From Phyllobacterium endophyticum (GTDB lineage Bacteria; Pseudomonadota; Alphaproteobacteria; Rhizobiales; Rhizobiaceae): a stretch of DNA of 64,000 bases. The notes below the pieces were generated by a model. The model did not search any database, had not been told where the DNA came from, and saw only the letters and a list, made by a program, of their open reading frames with translations. Positions within the stretch are counted from its first letter, which is position 1. The number at the start of each line of letters is the position of its first letter. The translations under genes were made by a program, and so were the position numbers. Below, piece by piece: positions 10,670 to 19,222 of this stretch. The DNA lies in contig NZ_PGGN01000002.1 in NCBI RefSeq assembly GCF_003010935.1, forward strand, positions 124,001 through 188,000, in the 5' to 3' direction.

Positions 10670-11629
10670 TTATTTGATCAGGCCTTTTTCCTTGTAGTAG
10701 CGCTCGGCGCCCGGGTGAAGCGGAATTGGCAGCCCAGTTGTCGCATTCTCCAGTTTGATCGCCTTGGCCGCCGCATGTGATGACGCAAGCTTGTCGACAT
10801 TGTCGAACAGCAACTTGGTCATCTGGTAGGCGATTTCGTCAGAAACGCCATCATGTGAGACGAGGATATTGCCGACGGCTGCGGTCGGGACGTCTTCCTT
10901 CTGGCCCTCATACGTGCCGGCGGGTATCGTGACTGGGAGATATGGCGCTCCGATCTTCGCGACCGTTTCGGCGGGCACTGCCACGACGTTGATGGGAAGT
11001 GATGTTGCAAGATCGCGAATCGATGCCACGCCAAGCCCGGCCGACTGCAAGGTCGCGTCCATCTGCCGGTTCTTGATCAGTTCGACCGATTCGGCAAACG
11101 GCAGGTATTCGATCTTGCCCAGGTCCTTGTAGTCCATGTCCGACGCGGCAAAGATAGTTCTCGCATTCAACTCCGTGCCCGAGGCGGGAGCGCCGACCGA
11201 GAGGCTTTTTCCTTTCAGGTCGGCAATCGTCTTGATGCCTGAATCCTGGCTTGCAACGATCTGGATGTAATTCGGATAAATCGCCGCGATAGCCCGCAGC
11301 TTGTCGAGCTTGGCCGGAAATCCCGCTTCCTTGTTGCCCTCCCAGCCGAGCTTGACGGAATCCGCAAGCGCAAAGCCTATCTCGCCCTTGCCTTGCTGCA
11401 GAAGGTTCAGATTTTCGACCGAAGCCTTTGTGGCCTGAACCTGCGTCCGCGCGCCTTCGATTCCCTTGCCATATATTTCTGACAGGGCAACGCCAAGCGG
11501 GTAGTAAACGCCAGACGTGCCGCCGGTGAGGACATTGATAAACTCGGCGGCCTTCGCTGGCGCGACCGCCAGACCGATTGAAAGCGCCAGGGTGCCGGCT
11601 GCGAGTATGCTGGATTTCAGATGCATCAT
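10670..11629 (-). CDS. TAXI family TRAP solute-binding protein
   Basis: A 319-residue periplasmic protein with a signal peptide (about 1-27, cleavage after AKA) and the TAXI hallmark near the mature start (INVLTGGTSGVYYPLG). LADSVKLGWEG and the SVGAPASGTE motif follow. It delivers substrate to the 4TM/12TM permease encoded 97 bases downstream. ATG 11629 has GGAG 7 bases upstream. It is divergent from an ArsR-like regulator gene, which probably controls this operon. Confidence 0.92.
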   Translation of the reverse strand: MMHLKSSILAAGTLALSIGLAVAPAKAAEFINVLTGGTSGVYYPLGVALSEIYGKGIEGARTQVQATKASVENLNLLQQGKGEIGFALADSVKLGWEGNKEAGFPAKLDKLRAIAAIYPNYIQIVASQDSGIKTIADLKGKSLSVGAPASGTELNARTIFAASDMDYKDLGKIEYLPFAESVELIKNRQMDATLQSAGLGVASIRDLATSLPINVVAVPAETVAKIGAPYLPVTIPAGTYEGQKEDVPTAAVGNILVSHDGVSDEIAYQMTKLLFDNVDKLASSHAAAKAIKLENATTGLPIPLHPGAERYYKEKGLIK

Positions 11630-11761
11630 TTTAAATCTCCGCCCTCATTGGATTTGCGCTGCCCTCCCGGCATGCGGCCTTGATGCATTTTTAGTGACTG
11701 AAGAGAAATTGCCAACCTTTTATTTCCGCTAGGCAATGTGAAGTTAAGCCGCCACTTGATA

Positions 11762-11779
11762 CTTCGAGCGTTTTCGAAG
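11762..11779. promoter_or_regulatory. Palindrome CTTCGA-N6-TCGAAG in the divergent TRAP/ArsR-like promoter region
   Basis: CTTCGA (11762-11767) and TCGAAG (11774-11779) form a perfect inverted repeat in the 204-base region between the TRAP binding protein gene and the regulator gene. ArsR-type proteins bind such interrupted dyads. Its position 55 bases before the regulator start makes it a candidate operator; binding is inferred. Confidence 0.4.
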
Positions 11780-11833
11780 CATTATTGCGGGAAGTATGAC
11801 AGCGTAAACTGGCTGGCAAATACGGAAACGGCC

Positions 11834-12526
11834 ATGTCGAACAATGCGAAATTTGCGGAGATAGCGGCACTTGCCGGCGATCCTGGTCGCGCGAGCATGC
11901 TCAACGGCCTCATGGACGGCCGTGCACTTACCGCGACGGAACTTGCAAGGCTTGCCGGTGTCACCCCGCAGACTGCCAGCAGCCATCTCATGCGGATGAC
12001 GGAGGCAGGCTTGCTCTCGGTGGAGAAGCAGGGGCGGCACCGCTACCACAGGTTGGCGTCTCCGGCCGTCGCCCAGATGATCGAGAGTATCATGCGGCTT
12101 GCCGCGCCGGACATCGCCACGAAGCCATTGCGCACCGGTCCGCGCGATGCGGCGCTGCGGGCAGGACGTACCTGTTACGACCACCTCGCCGGCCGCCTTG
12201 GTGTTTCGATTGCCGACGCGCTGGTCAGTTCTGGCCATCTTCGTCTCGGACTCGATGCCGGGGAGGTAACGGATAGCGGGGTCGCGTTGTTTGACCGAGC
12301 GGGGATCGCAATCGAAGCCACTGCCAGGCGCGGTCGCGTTTTGTGCCGGCCATGCCTCGACTGGAGCGAAAGGCGCCCGCATCTTGCCGGCGCGATTGGT
12401 GCTGCATTATGCAGCCACTGTTTCGACAACGGGTGGATAAGACGGATCGATGGCACGCGCGCCGTGTCTGTAACGCCGCAGGGGCGGCGGCAATTGTTCA
12501 AGACGTTCGGCGTCAGACTTGGTTAG
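11834..12526 (+). CDS. ArsR-like winged-helix regulator with two CxxC pairs
   Basis: A 230-residue regulator. Residues about 5-75 form the winged helix: LTATELARLAGVTPQTASSHL is the helix-turn-helix and KQGRHRYHRL the wing. The C-terminal half has a CLDWSERRPHLAG motif seen in a subfamily of ArsR-like proteins. It also has two CxxC pairs, Cys161/Cys164 and Cys183/Cys186, 18 residues apart, which could bind zinc or act as a thiol sensor. ATG 11834 is preferred over the longer frame from 11738. It is divergent from the TAXI-TRAP operon, so local control of that operon is the natural inference. Its 3' end overlaps the convergent SDR gene by 4 bases. Confidence 0.8.
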   Translation: MSNNAKFAEIAALAGDPGRASMLNGLMDGRALTATELARLAGVTPQTASSHLMRMTEAGLLSVEKQGRHRYHRLASPAVAQMIESIMRLAAPDIATKPLRTGPRDAALRAGRTCYDHLAGRLGVSIADALVSSGHLRLGLDAGEVTDSGVALFDRAGIAIEATARRGRVLCRPCLDWSERRPHLAGAIGAALCSHCFDNGWIRRIDGTRAVSVTPQGRRQLFKTFGVRLG

Positions 12527-13236
12527 AGGTGCCGTGTGATCCCGCCGTCGACGCGGATGTTCTGCCCCGTGATGTAACCGGCGTCGTCCGACAGAAGGAA
12601 AGCGGTGGTCTTTGCGATTTCGGCTATTGTCCCGACCCGTTTCATGGGCACCTTGTCGGCGGTCTCGGGTTTGTGGTCCAGACTGTCGATGAAGCCCGGG
12701 AGCAGGGCATTCATGCGGATATTGTCGGCAGCGTAACGATCGGAATATAGCTTTGTATAAGCTCCCGCAGCAGCGCGATACGCACAGGAAACGGGAAAGA
12801 TCAGGCTCGGTTCGAACGCAGCAAATGTCGTGATGTTGACCCAGGCGCCCTTGCCCTGCTTCAACATGTAGGGCGTCACCAGCCGCGCCATGCGCACCAG
12901 GCTCAGAACCATCAGGTCATTGCCGATTGCCCATTTCTCGTCGGTGATATCGAGGAGATCGCCTTTTGGGGGATGCCCCGTGTGATTGACCACCGCATCG
13001 ACGCGTCCATAGACCTGCACCGTCCGGGTGACCAGCGCCTCCAGATCGTTGGCGTCGCCTGCCGAACCCTTGATGCCGATGCCGCCAAGTTCTGCCGCAA
13101 GCTCGACCGCACTGCCTGACGGCGACATGAGACCAAGACGGTAGCCACGATCGTGCAGTTCGCGGGCGATCGCGGCGCCCATGCCGCGTCCTCCACCGGT
13201 GATGATTGCAACAGGTGCCTGTGAGGTATAGTTCAT
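12523..13236 (-). CDS. SDR-family protein lacking the canonical YxxxK lysine
   Basis: A 237-residue classical short-chain dehydrogenase fold. The Rossmann cofactor loop is TGGGRGMGAAI (about 13-23), VVNHTG replaces NNAG near 82-87, and the tail DDAGYITGQNIRVDGG is standard. At the active site the usual YxxxK reads Tyr153-Arg-Ala-Ala-Ala157, so the catalytic lysine is absent, and the upstream serine position reads TTFAAF. The protein may bind NAD(P) without classical dehydrogenase activity, or use another base. It is convergent with the ArsR-like gene. The start at 13236 has AAGG 11 bases upstream. Confidence 0.85.
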   Translation of the reverse strand: MNYTSQAPVAIITGGGRGMGAAIARELHDRGYRLGLMSPSGSAVELAAELGGIGIKGSAGDANDLEALVTRTVQVYGRVDAVVNHTGHPPKGDLLDITDEKWAIGNDLMVLSLVRMARLVTPYMLKQGKGAWVNITTFAAFEPSLIFPVSCAYRAAAGAYTKLYSDRYAADNIRMNALLPGFIDSLDHKPETADKVPMKRVGTIAEIAKTTAFLLSDDAGYITGQNIRVDGGITRHL

Positions 13237-13460
13237 AGCTGCTGGCCTTTCAGGTTTTCGAATGGTGCGAAGCATGTTGGATCGGGATTGCGAGCGCAAA
13301 CGAATTCAGGATGGAACAAGGCTCAAATATTTTGAACGGACCTGCGATGTCCTGATTGAAGTGCCCCTGGCAAGACGCCAACTTTCGCGATTTTCCTTAC
13401 CCTTCTTTTGCCCGAATCACTCGTATATTCCCTGCCACATCCAACCGGGGAACTGATTCC

Positions 13461-14123
13461 ATGATGAAGAAATTTGCCATCGGCTGCCTTGCGGCGACCT
13501 TTCTTGCGGGCTGCACCACGACCGATCCCTACACGGGCCAGCAGAAGATGTCGAACACGGCTGGCGGCGCCGTCATCGGCACGGCGGTTGGAGCGCTCAC
13601 CGGCCTCGCCATCGGCGGTGGTGGCAAATCCGGGCGCAACGCCGCGCTGATTGGCGCTGGTATCGGCGCCCTCAGCGGCGGTGCGATCGGCAATTACATG
13701 GATCGTCAGGAATCGGAACTGCGTGCACAGTTGCAGGGTACCGGCGTTTCCGTGACCCGCAATGGCGATCGGATCATCCTTAACATGCCATCGGCCATCA
13801 CCTTCAATACGGATCAGGATCAGGTGAAGCCGGAATTCTTCTCGACGTTGAGTTCTGTAGCCATCGTTCTGCGCAAGTTCGACCGGACGATCGTCGACGT
13901 TGCGGGCCATACGGATTCAACAGGCAGCCTGCAGCACAACCAGCTCCTGTCGGAGCGGCGGGCGCTGTCGGTTTCCAATTACCTGACGCAGCAGGGTATA
14001 GACAATCGCCGTTTCGACGTTCGTGGATATGGCCCGACGGAGCCTGTCGCCACCAACGCCACCGAGGCCGGTCGGGCGCAAAACCGCCGCGTCGAAATCC
14101 AGATTTCGCCGCTTACTGAGTAA
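13461..14123 (+). CDS. OmpA-family outer-membrane lipoprotein with glycine-zipper
   Basis: A 220-residue lipoprotein. The signal peptide ends at lipobox LAGC (Cys18). A Gly/Ala-rich zipper region spans about 33-70 (GGAVIGTAVGALTGLAIGGG and a second block GAGIGALSGGAIGNYMD), and a C-terminal OmpA peptidoglycan-binding domain about 110-217 (GHTDSTGS, RFDVRGYGPTEP, NRRVEI). It resembles YiaD/OmpA lipoproteins that tie the outer membrane to peptidoglycan. ATG 13461 follows GGGGAA. The last 11 bases overlap the convergent psuG gene. Confidence 0.9.
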   Translation: MMKKFAIGCLAATFLAGCTTTDPYTGQQKMSNTAGGAVIGTAVGALTGLAIGGGGKSGRNAALIGAGIGALSGGAIGNYMDRQESELRAQLQGTGVSVTRNGDRIILNMPSAITFNTDQDQVKPEFFSTLSSVAIVLRKFDRTIVDVAGHTDSTGSLQHNQLLSERRALSVSNYLTQQGIDNRRFDVRGYGPTEPVATNATEAGRAQNRRVEIQISPLTE

Positions 14124-15039
14124 CGCCCAGCGATACCGCTATCCTTGCGGCCAGCCGCGCATTGTTCTCGACCAGAGCGATGTTTGCAGTCAGGCTTTCG
14201 CCGCCGGTGATATCAAGGAGTTCCGAAAGAAGAAGTGGCGTTACTGCTTTGCCGGTGACGCCCTTTCTTGTTGCGCGCGCGATTGCCTCGCTGATGTGCC
14301 TGCCCATGATCTCGGCCGGAATTTCGCTTGCCTCGGGAATAGGATTGGCGATGAGCATGCCACCGGCGACGCCGAGGGATTCGCGTGCAGCCTGGAATTT
14401 TGCGATGGCAGCGGCGCTGTCGAGCCGCAGCGGTGCCTTGAATGGGCTCTGCCGCGACCAGAAGGCAGGCATCACGTCCGCGGCGTAAACCACCACCGGA
14501 ACACCTTTGGTTTCCAGCACTTCCAGCGTTTTCTCTATGTCCAGGATAGCTTTGGCGCCCGCCGAAACGACGATAACCGGTGTGCGGCCGAGCTCTTCCA
14601 GATCCGCCGAAATATCGAAGCTCAACTCCGCGCCCTTGTGTACCCCGCCAATGCCGCCTGTCGCGAAAACCTTGATACCCGCAAGGTGCGCAGCGAGCAT
14701 CGTAGCGGCGACGGTTGTGCCGCCTGTGCGGCCTTCCGACAGGGCGAAGGGCAGGTCGGCGCGCGAGAGCTTCATCGCGCCCTTTACCTGCGCCAGGGCT
14801 TCCCGCTCTTGCGGCGAAAGCCCGATCTTTAATCGTCCGTCCACGATGGCGATGGTCGCTGGAACCGCCCCTTCCGCCATGATGATGTCCTCGACGCCGG
14901 CTGCCATGCGGCTGTTGTCCGGGTAGGGCATTCCATGGGTGATGATCGTGCTCTCAAGCGCAACCACCGGCATCCCTGCGACAAGCGCGTCTTGAACAGC
15001 GGGCGCTATGTCCATGAAGGGGTTCAACATTTCGGTCAT
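14113..15039 (-). CDS. psuG: Pseudouridine-5'-phosphate glycosidase
   Basis: Cleaves pseudouridine 5'-phosphate to uracil and ribose 5-phosphate. The 308-residue product shows family blocks VALESTIITHGMPYPDN, EGRTGGTTVAATM, FATGGIGGVHKG and SAGAKAILDIEKTLE, and its length is normal. ATG 15039 is preferred, with AAAGG 9 bases upstream; ATG 15045 would leave only 3 bases. It follows psuK closely (12 bases), a two-gene pseudouridine catabolism operon read psuK then psuG. The 3' end overlaps the OmpA lipoprotein gene on the opposite strand by 11 bases. Confidence 0.93.
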   Translation of the reverse strand: MTEMLNPFMDIAPAVQDALVAGMPVVALESTIITHGMPYPDNSRMAAGVEDIIMAEGAVPATIAIVDGRLKIGLSPQEREALAQVKGAMKLSRADLPFALSEGRTGGTTVAATMLAAHLAGIKVFATGGIGGVHKGAELSFDISADLEELGRTPVIVVSAGAKAILDIEKTLEVLETKGVPVVVYAADVMPAFWSRQSPFKAPLRLDSAAAIAKFQAARESLGVAGGMLIANPIPEASEIPAEIMGRHISEAIARATRKGVTGKAVTPLLLSELLDITGGESLTANIALVENNARLAARIAVSLGVTQ

Positions 15040-15051
15040 GATCATTATCCT

Positions 15052-16002
15052 TTATGTAAGCGCAGTGGCTTCGGGTATTTGCGCCAATGCGCTGTCGAAT
15101 TCGTGTTGGCTGAAGCGCGCGCTGGCGGAATGAACTTTCAGCGTCAGCATGGAGGCTGCCAAACCCTCGCGCAGCGCAGCATCGAACGGCGCGCCCCGCA
15201 TCAGCGCAGCTATTGTACCACCAGCCAGAGCATCGCCTGCGCCCGTTACGTCCAATATTTCGCTGACGGCGGGCGGGGAGATCGTAAAAGCGTCGCCGTG
15301 CATAAATGCGAGAACCGCATCGCCGCCATTGCTGACGACAGCGCCCGTCAAACCGGCAGCGCGCAGCGACTGATAAAGTTCAGCCGATTTTGCTTGCGGG
15401 CCGAGGCCCGTAAGCGCCAGTGCCTCGCGCCGGTTCATGAAGAGGCAGGTGAGCCTGGCGAAGACCGGAGCCAGGCGCGGCACTTTTGCCGGCGAGATCG
15501 CCAGCGCAAACAATGGCCGCTCTCCGGCGAGTGCTGTCAATCTCTGCAGCGCCTCCGAAGGCAAGTTCGCGTCGCAAAATACTGCGTTGGCGATGGCGAT
15601 CGCGTCGCGAACCTTGCGCCGGGTCAATTGCCGCGGAAGTACCAGCTCATAGAGTTCCATATCCGCGATAGCAGCCACCACGTCGCCGCACTCATCGAGA
15701 ATGGCCGTATAACTTGGCGTCGGACGGTCCATATAAACAACAGAGCCGTCGCTTATCCCGGCTGACTGTATTGCCGCAGCGATGATTTCACCATTTCTGT
15801 CACCGCCGCGGACCGAGAGGATTTCGGCGCTGATTCCCCGTTGAACCGCCAGCCGCAAAGCATTGAACACGCCGCCGCCCGGCTCTTCACGCATGATACC
15901 GGGATTGGATGCACCCGGCACGAAGGGTACCAGGCTCTGGCCCCGCCTGTCGAGGTGAGCGCCGCCGACAGCGAATATCCGCGGCTTGTCGAATTGGGTC
16001 AT
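15052..16002 (-). CDS. psuK: PfkB-family kinase, probable pseudouridine kinase
   Basis: A 316-residue ribokinase/PfkB-family protein. The N-terminal block FAVGGAHLDRRG and the substrate lid PGGGVFNALRLAVQRG are visible, as is the C-terminal signature DVTGAGDALAGG containing the catalytic Asp. Position directly before psuG marks it as the kinase that makes pseudouridine 5'-phosphate from pseudouridine. The ATG at 16002 is the first plausible start. Confidence 0.88.
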   Translation of the reverse strand: MTQFDKPRIFAVGGAHLDRRGQSLVPFVPGASNPGIMREEPGGGVFNALRLAVQRGISAEILSVRGGDRNGEIIAAAIQSAGISDGSVVYMDRPTPSYTAILDECGDVVAAIADMELYELVLPRQLTRRKVRDAIAIANAVFCDANLPSEALQRLTALAGERPLFALAISPAKVPRLAPVFARLTCLFMNRREALALTGLGPQAKSAELYQSLRAAGLTGAVVSNGGDAVLAFMHGDAFTISPPAVSEILDVTGAGDALAGGTIAALMRGAPFDAALREGLAASMLTLKVHSASARFSQHEFDSALAQIPEATALT

Positions 16003-16236
16003 GTTCTATCGCGTGTCCGGATAAACTTGAGGTTGTGGGGTAGCTCAGTGAGCCACTCTCTCTAGAGCGCTGGAGCGCGTGGCGCAATCACGGGAGCGAT
16101 TCGAAATGCCATGCCGGGTTCCGGGTTCAGGCATCGTGCCGGAGGCGATCGGCGCCTGCCGTCCTGAAGCTGGACCATTCAGGAACATCATGAGAATATT
16201 CTGGCTTTTTCATGAGATTTCAACAGGTTGTGCCTC
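16003..16236. other. Divergent intergenic region psuK / recA, psuK-proximal part
   Basis: No gene is supported here. The region must hold the psuK promoter on the minus strand. The recA promoter lies just beyond it (16237-16265). Confidence 0.35.
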
Positions 16237-16265
16237 TTGCCAAATGAGAACAAAACAGATACAAA
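16237..16265 (+). promoter_or_regulatory. recA promoter with SOS-type (LexA) box
   Basis: TTGCCA (16237-16242) and TACAAA (16260-16265), with a 17-base spacer, fit a housekeeping promoter. Overlapping the spacer, GAAC-N7-ATAC (16248-16262) matches the alphaproteobacterial LexA consensus GAAC-N7-GAAC except in its last half-site. The overlap with the promoter is the usual repressor layout. The match is imperfect, so the SOS call is probable rather than certain. Confidence 0.55.
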
Positions 16266-16321
16266 TAAATTCAGATACAGGAACATTCCGGACTTCATGC
16301 ACAACACAGGGGTAGTGTAAC

Positions 16322-17413
16322 ATGGCTCAAAATTCGTTGCGGTTGGTTGAGGGTAATTCAGTGGATAAAACGAAAGCGCTGGATGCGGCATTGTCCCAGA
16401 TCGAGAGGGCCTTCGGGAAGGGCTCGATCATGCGGCTTGGTCGCAATGAGCAGGTGGTGGAAATCGAAACGGTTTCGACCGGCTCGCTGTCGCTGGATAT
16501 AGCCTTGGGTGTCGGCGGATTGCCGAAAGGCCGCATCGTCGAGATTTACGGGCCGGAGAGCTCGGGCAAGACGACGCTTGCCCTCCATACGATTGCCGAG
16601 GCCCAGAAGAAGGGTGGCATCTGCGCCTTCGTCGATGCTGAGCATGCACTTGATCCGGTCTATGCCCGCAAGCTTGGAGTGGATCTTGAAAATCTTCTGA
16701 TCTCGCAGCCCGACACCGGTGAGCAGGCGCTTGAGATCACGGATACGCTGGTGCGCTCGGGTGCGATCGATGTGCTGGTCGTCGATTCGGTGGCCGCGTT
16801 GACACCCCGCGCTGAAATCGAAGGCGAAATGGGCGACAGCCTGCCGGGCCTGCAAGCCCGTCTGATGAGCCAGGCGCTGCGCAAGCTCACCGCTTCCATT
16901 TCCCGCTCCAATTGCATGGTCATCTTCATCAACCAGATCCGCATGAAGATCGGCGTCATGTTTGGCTCGCCAGAGACCACGACAGGCGGCAACGCACTGA
17001 AGTTTTACGCATCCGTGCGTCTCGATATTCGCCGTATCGGCTCGCTGAAGGAACGCGATGAGGTCGTCGGCAACCAGACCCGCGTCAAGGTGGTCAAGAA
17101 CAAGCTCGCTCCCCCATTCAAGCAGGTCGAATTCGACATCATGTATGGCGAGGGTGTGTCCAAGACGGGTGAACTGGTCGATCTTGGCGTCAAGGCTGGT
17201 ATCGTCGAAAAATCCGGTTCCTGGTTTTCCTATAATTCGCAGCGTCTTGGCCAGGGCCGCGACAATGCAAAGCTGTTCCTGAAGGAAAATCCGGAAGTCG
17301 CCAACGAGATTGAACTGGTGCTCCGCCAGAATGCCGGTCTCATTGCCGAGCAGATGCTCGACAAGGGTCCCGATGATGTCGAGGACGATGGTCCGGACGC
17401 CGCCGAAGGCTGA
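16322..17413 (+). CDS. recA: RecA recombinase
   Basis: DNA strand-exchange and LexA-coprotease ATPase, 363 residues. Walker A is GPESSGKT (77-84). LVVDSVAAL is Walker B, MSQALRKL and the [21 protein letters not shown]2 loop bind DNA, and the acidic tail ([13 protein letters not shown]) is typical. No intein is present. It is single-gene, flanked by an SOS-type promoter and a strong terminator. Confidence 0.98.
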   Translation: MAQNSLRLVEGNSVDKTKALDAALSQIERAFGKGSIMRLGRNEQVVEIETVSTGSLSLDIALGVGGLPKGRIVEIYGPESSGKTTLALHTIAEAQKKGGICAFVDAEHALDPVYARKLGVDLENLLISQPDTGEQALEITDTLVRSGAIDVLVVDSVAALTPRAEIEGEMGDSLPGLQARLMSQALRKLTASISRSNCMVIFINQIRMKIGVMFGSPETTTGGNALKFYASVRLDIRRIGSLKERDEVVGNQTRVKVVKNKLAPPFKQVEFDIMYGEGVSKTGELVDLGVKAGIVEKSGSWFSYNSQRLGQGRDNAKLFLKENPEVANEIELVLRQNAGLIAEQMLDKGPDDVEDDGPDAAEG

Positions 17414-17442
17414 TCTGCCTGCCATCTCTGTTCACGACGACA

Positions 17443-17475
17443 AACCCGCATCCATATACTGGCTGCGGGTTTTTT
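17443..17475 (+). terminator. Rho-independent terminator after recA
   Basis: AACCCGCA (17443-17450) pairs with TGCGGGTT (17464-17471), followed by a T-run. It lies 30 bases after the recA stop. Confidence 0.85.
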
Positions 17476-17659
17476 GCGCTTTCGGGTTGCTTCGAAGTCA
17501 GTGCTGATCGTTCCGGAGGCGCGTTCGCGTCCTAGTCTAAAGTCGGGATTGATTGTCGGCGCGATGCCGTCATGCTGCGTATCAAGCCGACATGCTTATG
17601 CGGCGAACAAAGCAATTTTTATTTCAATTTTTTTGAGAATGTTTTTCAAGGGGGGAATT

Positions 17660-18991
17660 ATGGCTGACGGCAAGCAGGCGGCGAACGCATGGAAAGTACT
17701 TTTCTTGCTTTTTCTCGCCAATCTTCTCAATTTTTTTGATCGCGCTGTTCCGGCGATACTCAACGAGCCGATTCGCCATGAATGGGGGTTGAGTGATTTC
17801 CAGCTTGGCATGATCGCTGCGGCGTTCACGGTCGTCTATGCGATTGCCGGGTTACCCCTGGGGCGCCTGGCCGATACAGGCTCGCGTAAGAAGATCATGG
17901 GTTGGGGGCTGATTGTCTGGAGCCTGTTCACGGGTCTCAACGGCGCAGCGTGGAACTTCGCCTCGTTCCTGGCCGTGCGCGTCGGCGTCGGTGTGGGGGA
18001 GGCCGCTTATGCGCCCGCCGCAACGTCGATGATAGGCGATATGTTTCCCTCGCACCGGCGTTCTCGTGCCATGGGTATTTTCATGCTCGGCTTACCTCTC
18101 GGCCTCATTCTGGCGTTCTTCACCGTGGGTGGTATGGTCAAGGCATTTGGTTCGTGGCGAGCGCCCTTTTTCATTGCCATGGTGCCAGGCATCATTCTCG
18201 CCATCTTCATGTTCTTCGTCAAAGATCCAAATCGTGGTGCGGCCGAGGATACACCGGTCTCCAATGCGCCGATCAGCCAGCCTCTTCGCAAGGTTTTGCA
18301 GGTCCCGACCATGTGGTGGATTATTCTCGCAGGCATTACCGCGAACTTTGCTGTCTATTCGACCAATTCGTTCATGGTGCCGCTGCTTCAACGCTATTTC
18401 GGGCTGGCGCTGGAAAGTGCTGCAATTACCACCGGTTGCATCGTCGGCGTCACCGGATTGGTGGGTTTGACGCTCGGAGGGTGGGTGGCAGATAAGTTGC
18501 ATGCGTACTCCGATCGTGGCCGGCTCTTGTTTGGAGCGTTCGGGCTCCTTGCCGGGGCTCTGGCAACTGGCTACGCGCTGACGCTGGGGAGCAACGAGAT
18601 AGGTCTCTTTGCGGCAATCTTCAGCATTGGTTGGCTCATGCAGTACAATTATTTTACCTGCACCTATGCGGCAATTCAGGATGTTATCGAACCAAGGCTG
18701 CGCGCAACGGCGTTCGCGGTGTTCTTTGCCGCACTCTATCTGCTCGGCGGCGCGTTCGGTCCAATGGTTGTCGGACTATTGTCGGATTACTTTTCGGTAG
18801 AAGCCATGAACGCAGCCGGCGCTGCCGGTATGACCGAAGAGTTCAAGGCAATCGGTTTGCACAATGCGCTGTTCCTGATTCCCGTGACCCTCTTTCTGAC
18901 CGCGGTGTTCCTGTACTTCGCAGCGAGGACATTCCCGGCCGATGCCAAGGCGATGACGGATGACATGAGCTGGAACACCGTGCCGGCGTAG
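17660..18991 (+). CDS. MFS transporter, Spinster-like
   Basis: A 443-residue major facilitator with twelve predicted helices. The early LLNFFDRAVPAILNEPIRHEWGLS motif is typical of Spinster/MFS_1 members, and the helix 2-3 loop signature reads GRLADTGSRKKIM. The central loop is around 195-215. ATG 17660 follows a strong AAGGGGGG site; the open frame upstream is unsupported. It is isolated from metabolic genes, so the substrate is unknown; close family members carry sphingolipid-like or aromatic acid substrates. Confidence 0.88.
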   Translation: MADGKQAANAWKVLFLLFLANLLNFFDRAVPAILNEPIRHEWGLSDFQLGMIAAAFTVVYAIAGLPLGRLADTGSRKKIMGWGLIVWSLFTGLNGAAWNFASFLAVRVGVGVGEAAYAPAATSMIGDMFPSHRRSRAMGIFMLGLPLGLILAFFTVGGMVKAFGSWRAPFFIAMVPGIILAIFMFFVKDPNRGAAEDTPVSNAPISQPLRKVLQVPTMWWIILAGITANFAVYSTNSFMVPLLQRYFGLALESAAITTGCIVGVTGLVGLTLGGWVADKLHAYSDRGRLLFGAFGLLAGALATGYALTLGSNEIGLFAAIFSIGWLMQYNYFTCTYAAIQDVIEPRLRATAFAVFFAALYLLGGAFGPMVVGLLSDYFSVEAMNAAGAAGMTEEFKAIGLHNALFLIPVTLFLTAVFLYFAARTFPADAKAMTDDMSWNTVPA

Positions 18992-19161
18992 AACAGACGA
19001 TTGGCGCAGTTTCGGCTCTGCCCGTTTAACGGCAATGTTCGCGCTGTTTTTTTAAGTCTGACCCATCCGGGAGTGTCATAAATCCCTGGACAGGCCGCCA
19101 GCGCGATCCGGAGGGATTTTCTGGACAGGTCGCGGCCCTGTCGCTACAAGCGTTGCGTTCT

Positions 19162-19184
19162 GCCCCTTCGGTGAGAGAAGGGGC
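19162..19184 (+). other. Hairpin in the alaS leader
   Basis: GCCCCTTC (19162-19169) pairs with GAAGGGGC (19177-19184) around a 7-base loop, 38 bases before the alaS start. There is no U-run, so it is not a simple terminator. No T-box features were seen. It may be a leader structure or a remnant of an intergenic repeat. Confidence 0.3.
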
Positions 19185-19222
19185 GGATTCCGTTTGGATA
19201 AAGCAGGTCAGAAGGCAATAAT

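Noticed and set aside
16358-17425. Long antisense frame opposite recA (355 codons)
   Set aside because: It mirrors recA codon by codon, has no ribosome binding site or recognisable domain, and is a product of GC-rich codon bias.
19080-19222. T-box or alanine riboswitch in front of alaS
   Set aside because: There is only a simple 8-base hairpin without a U-run; no T-box sequence or anti-terminator was recognisable.
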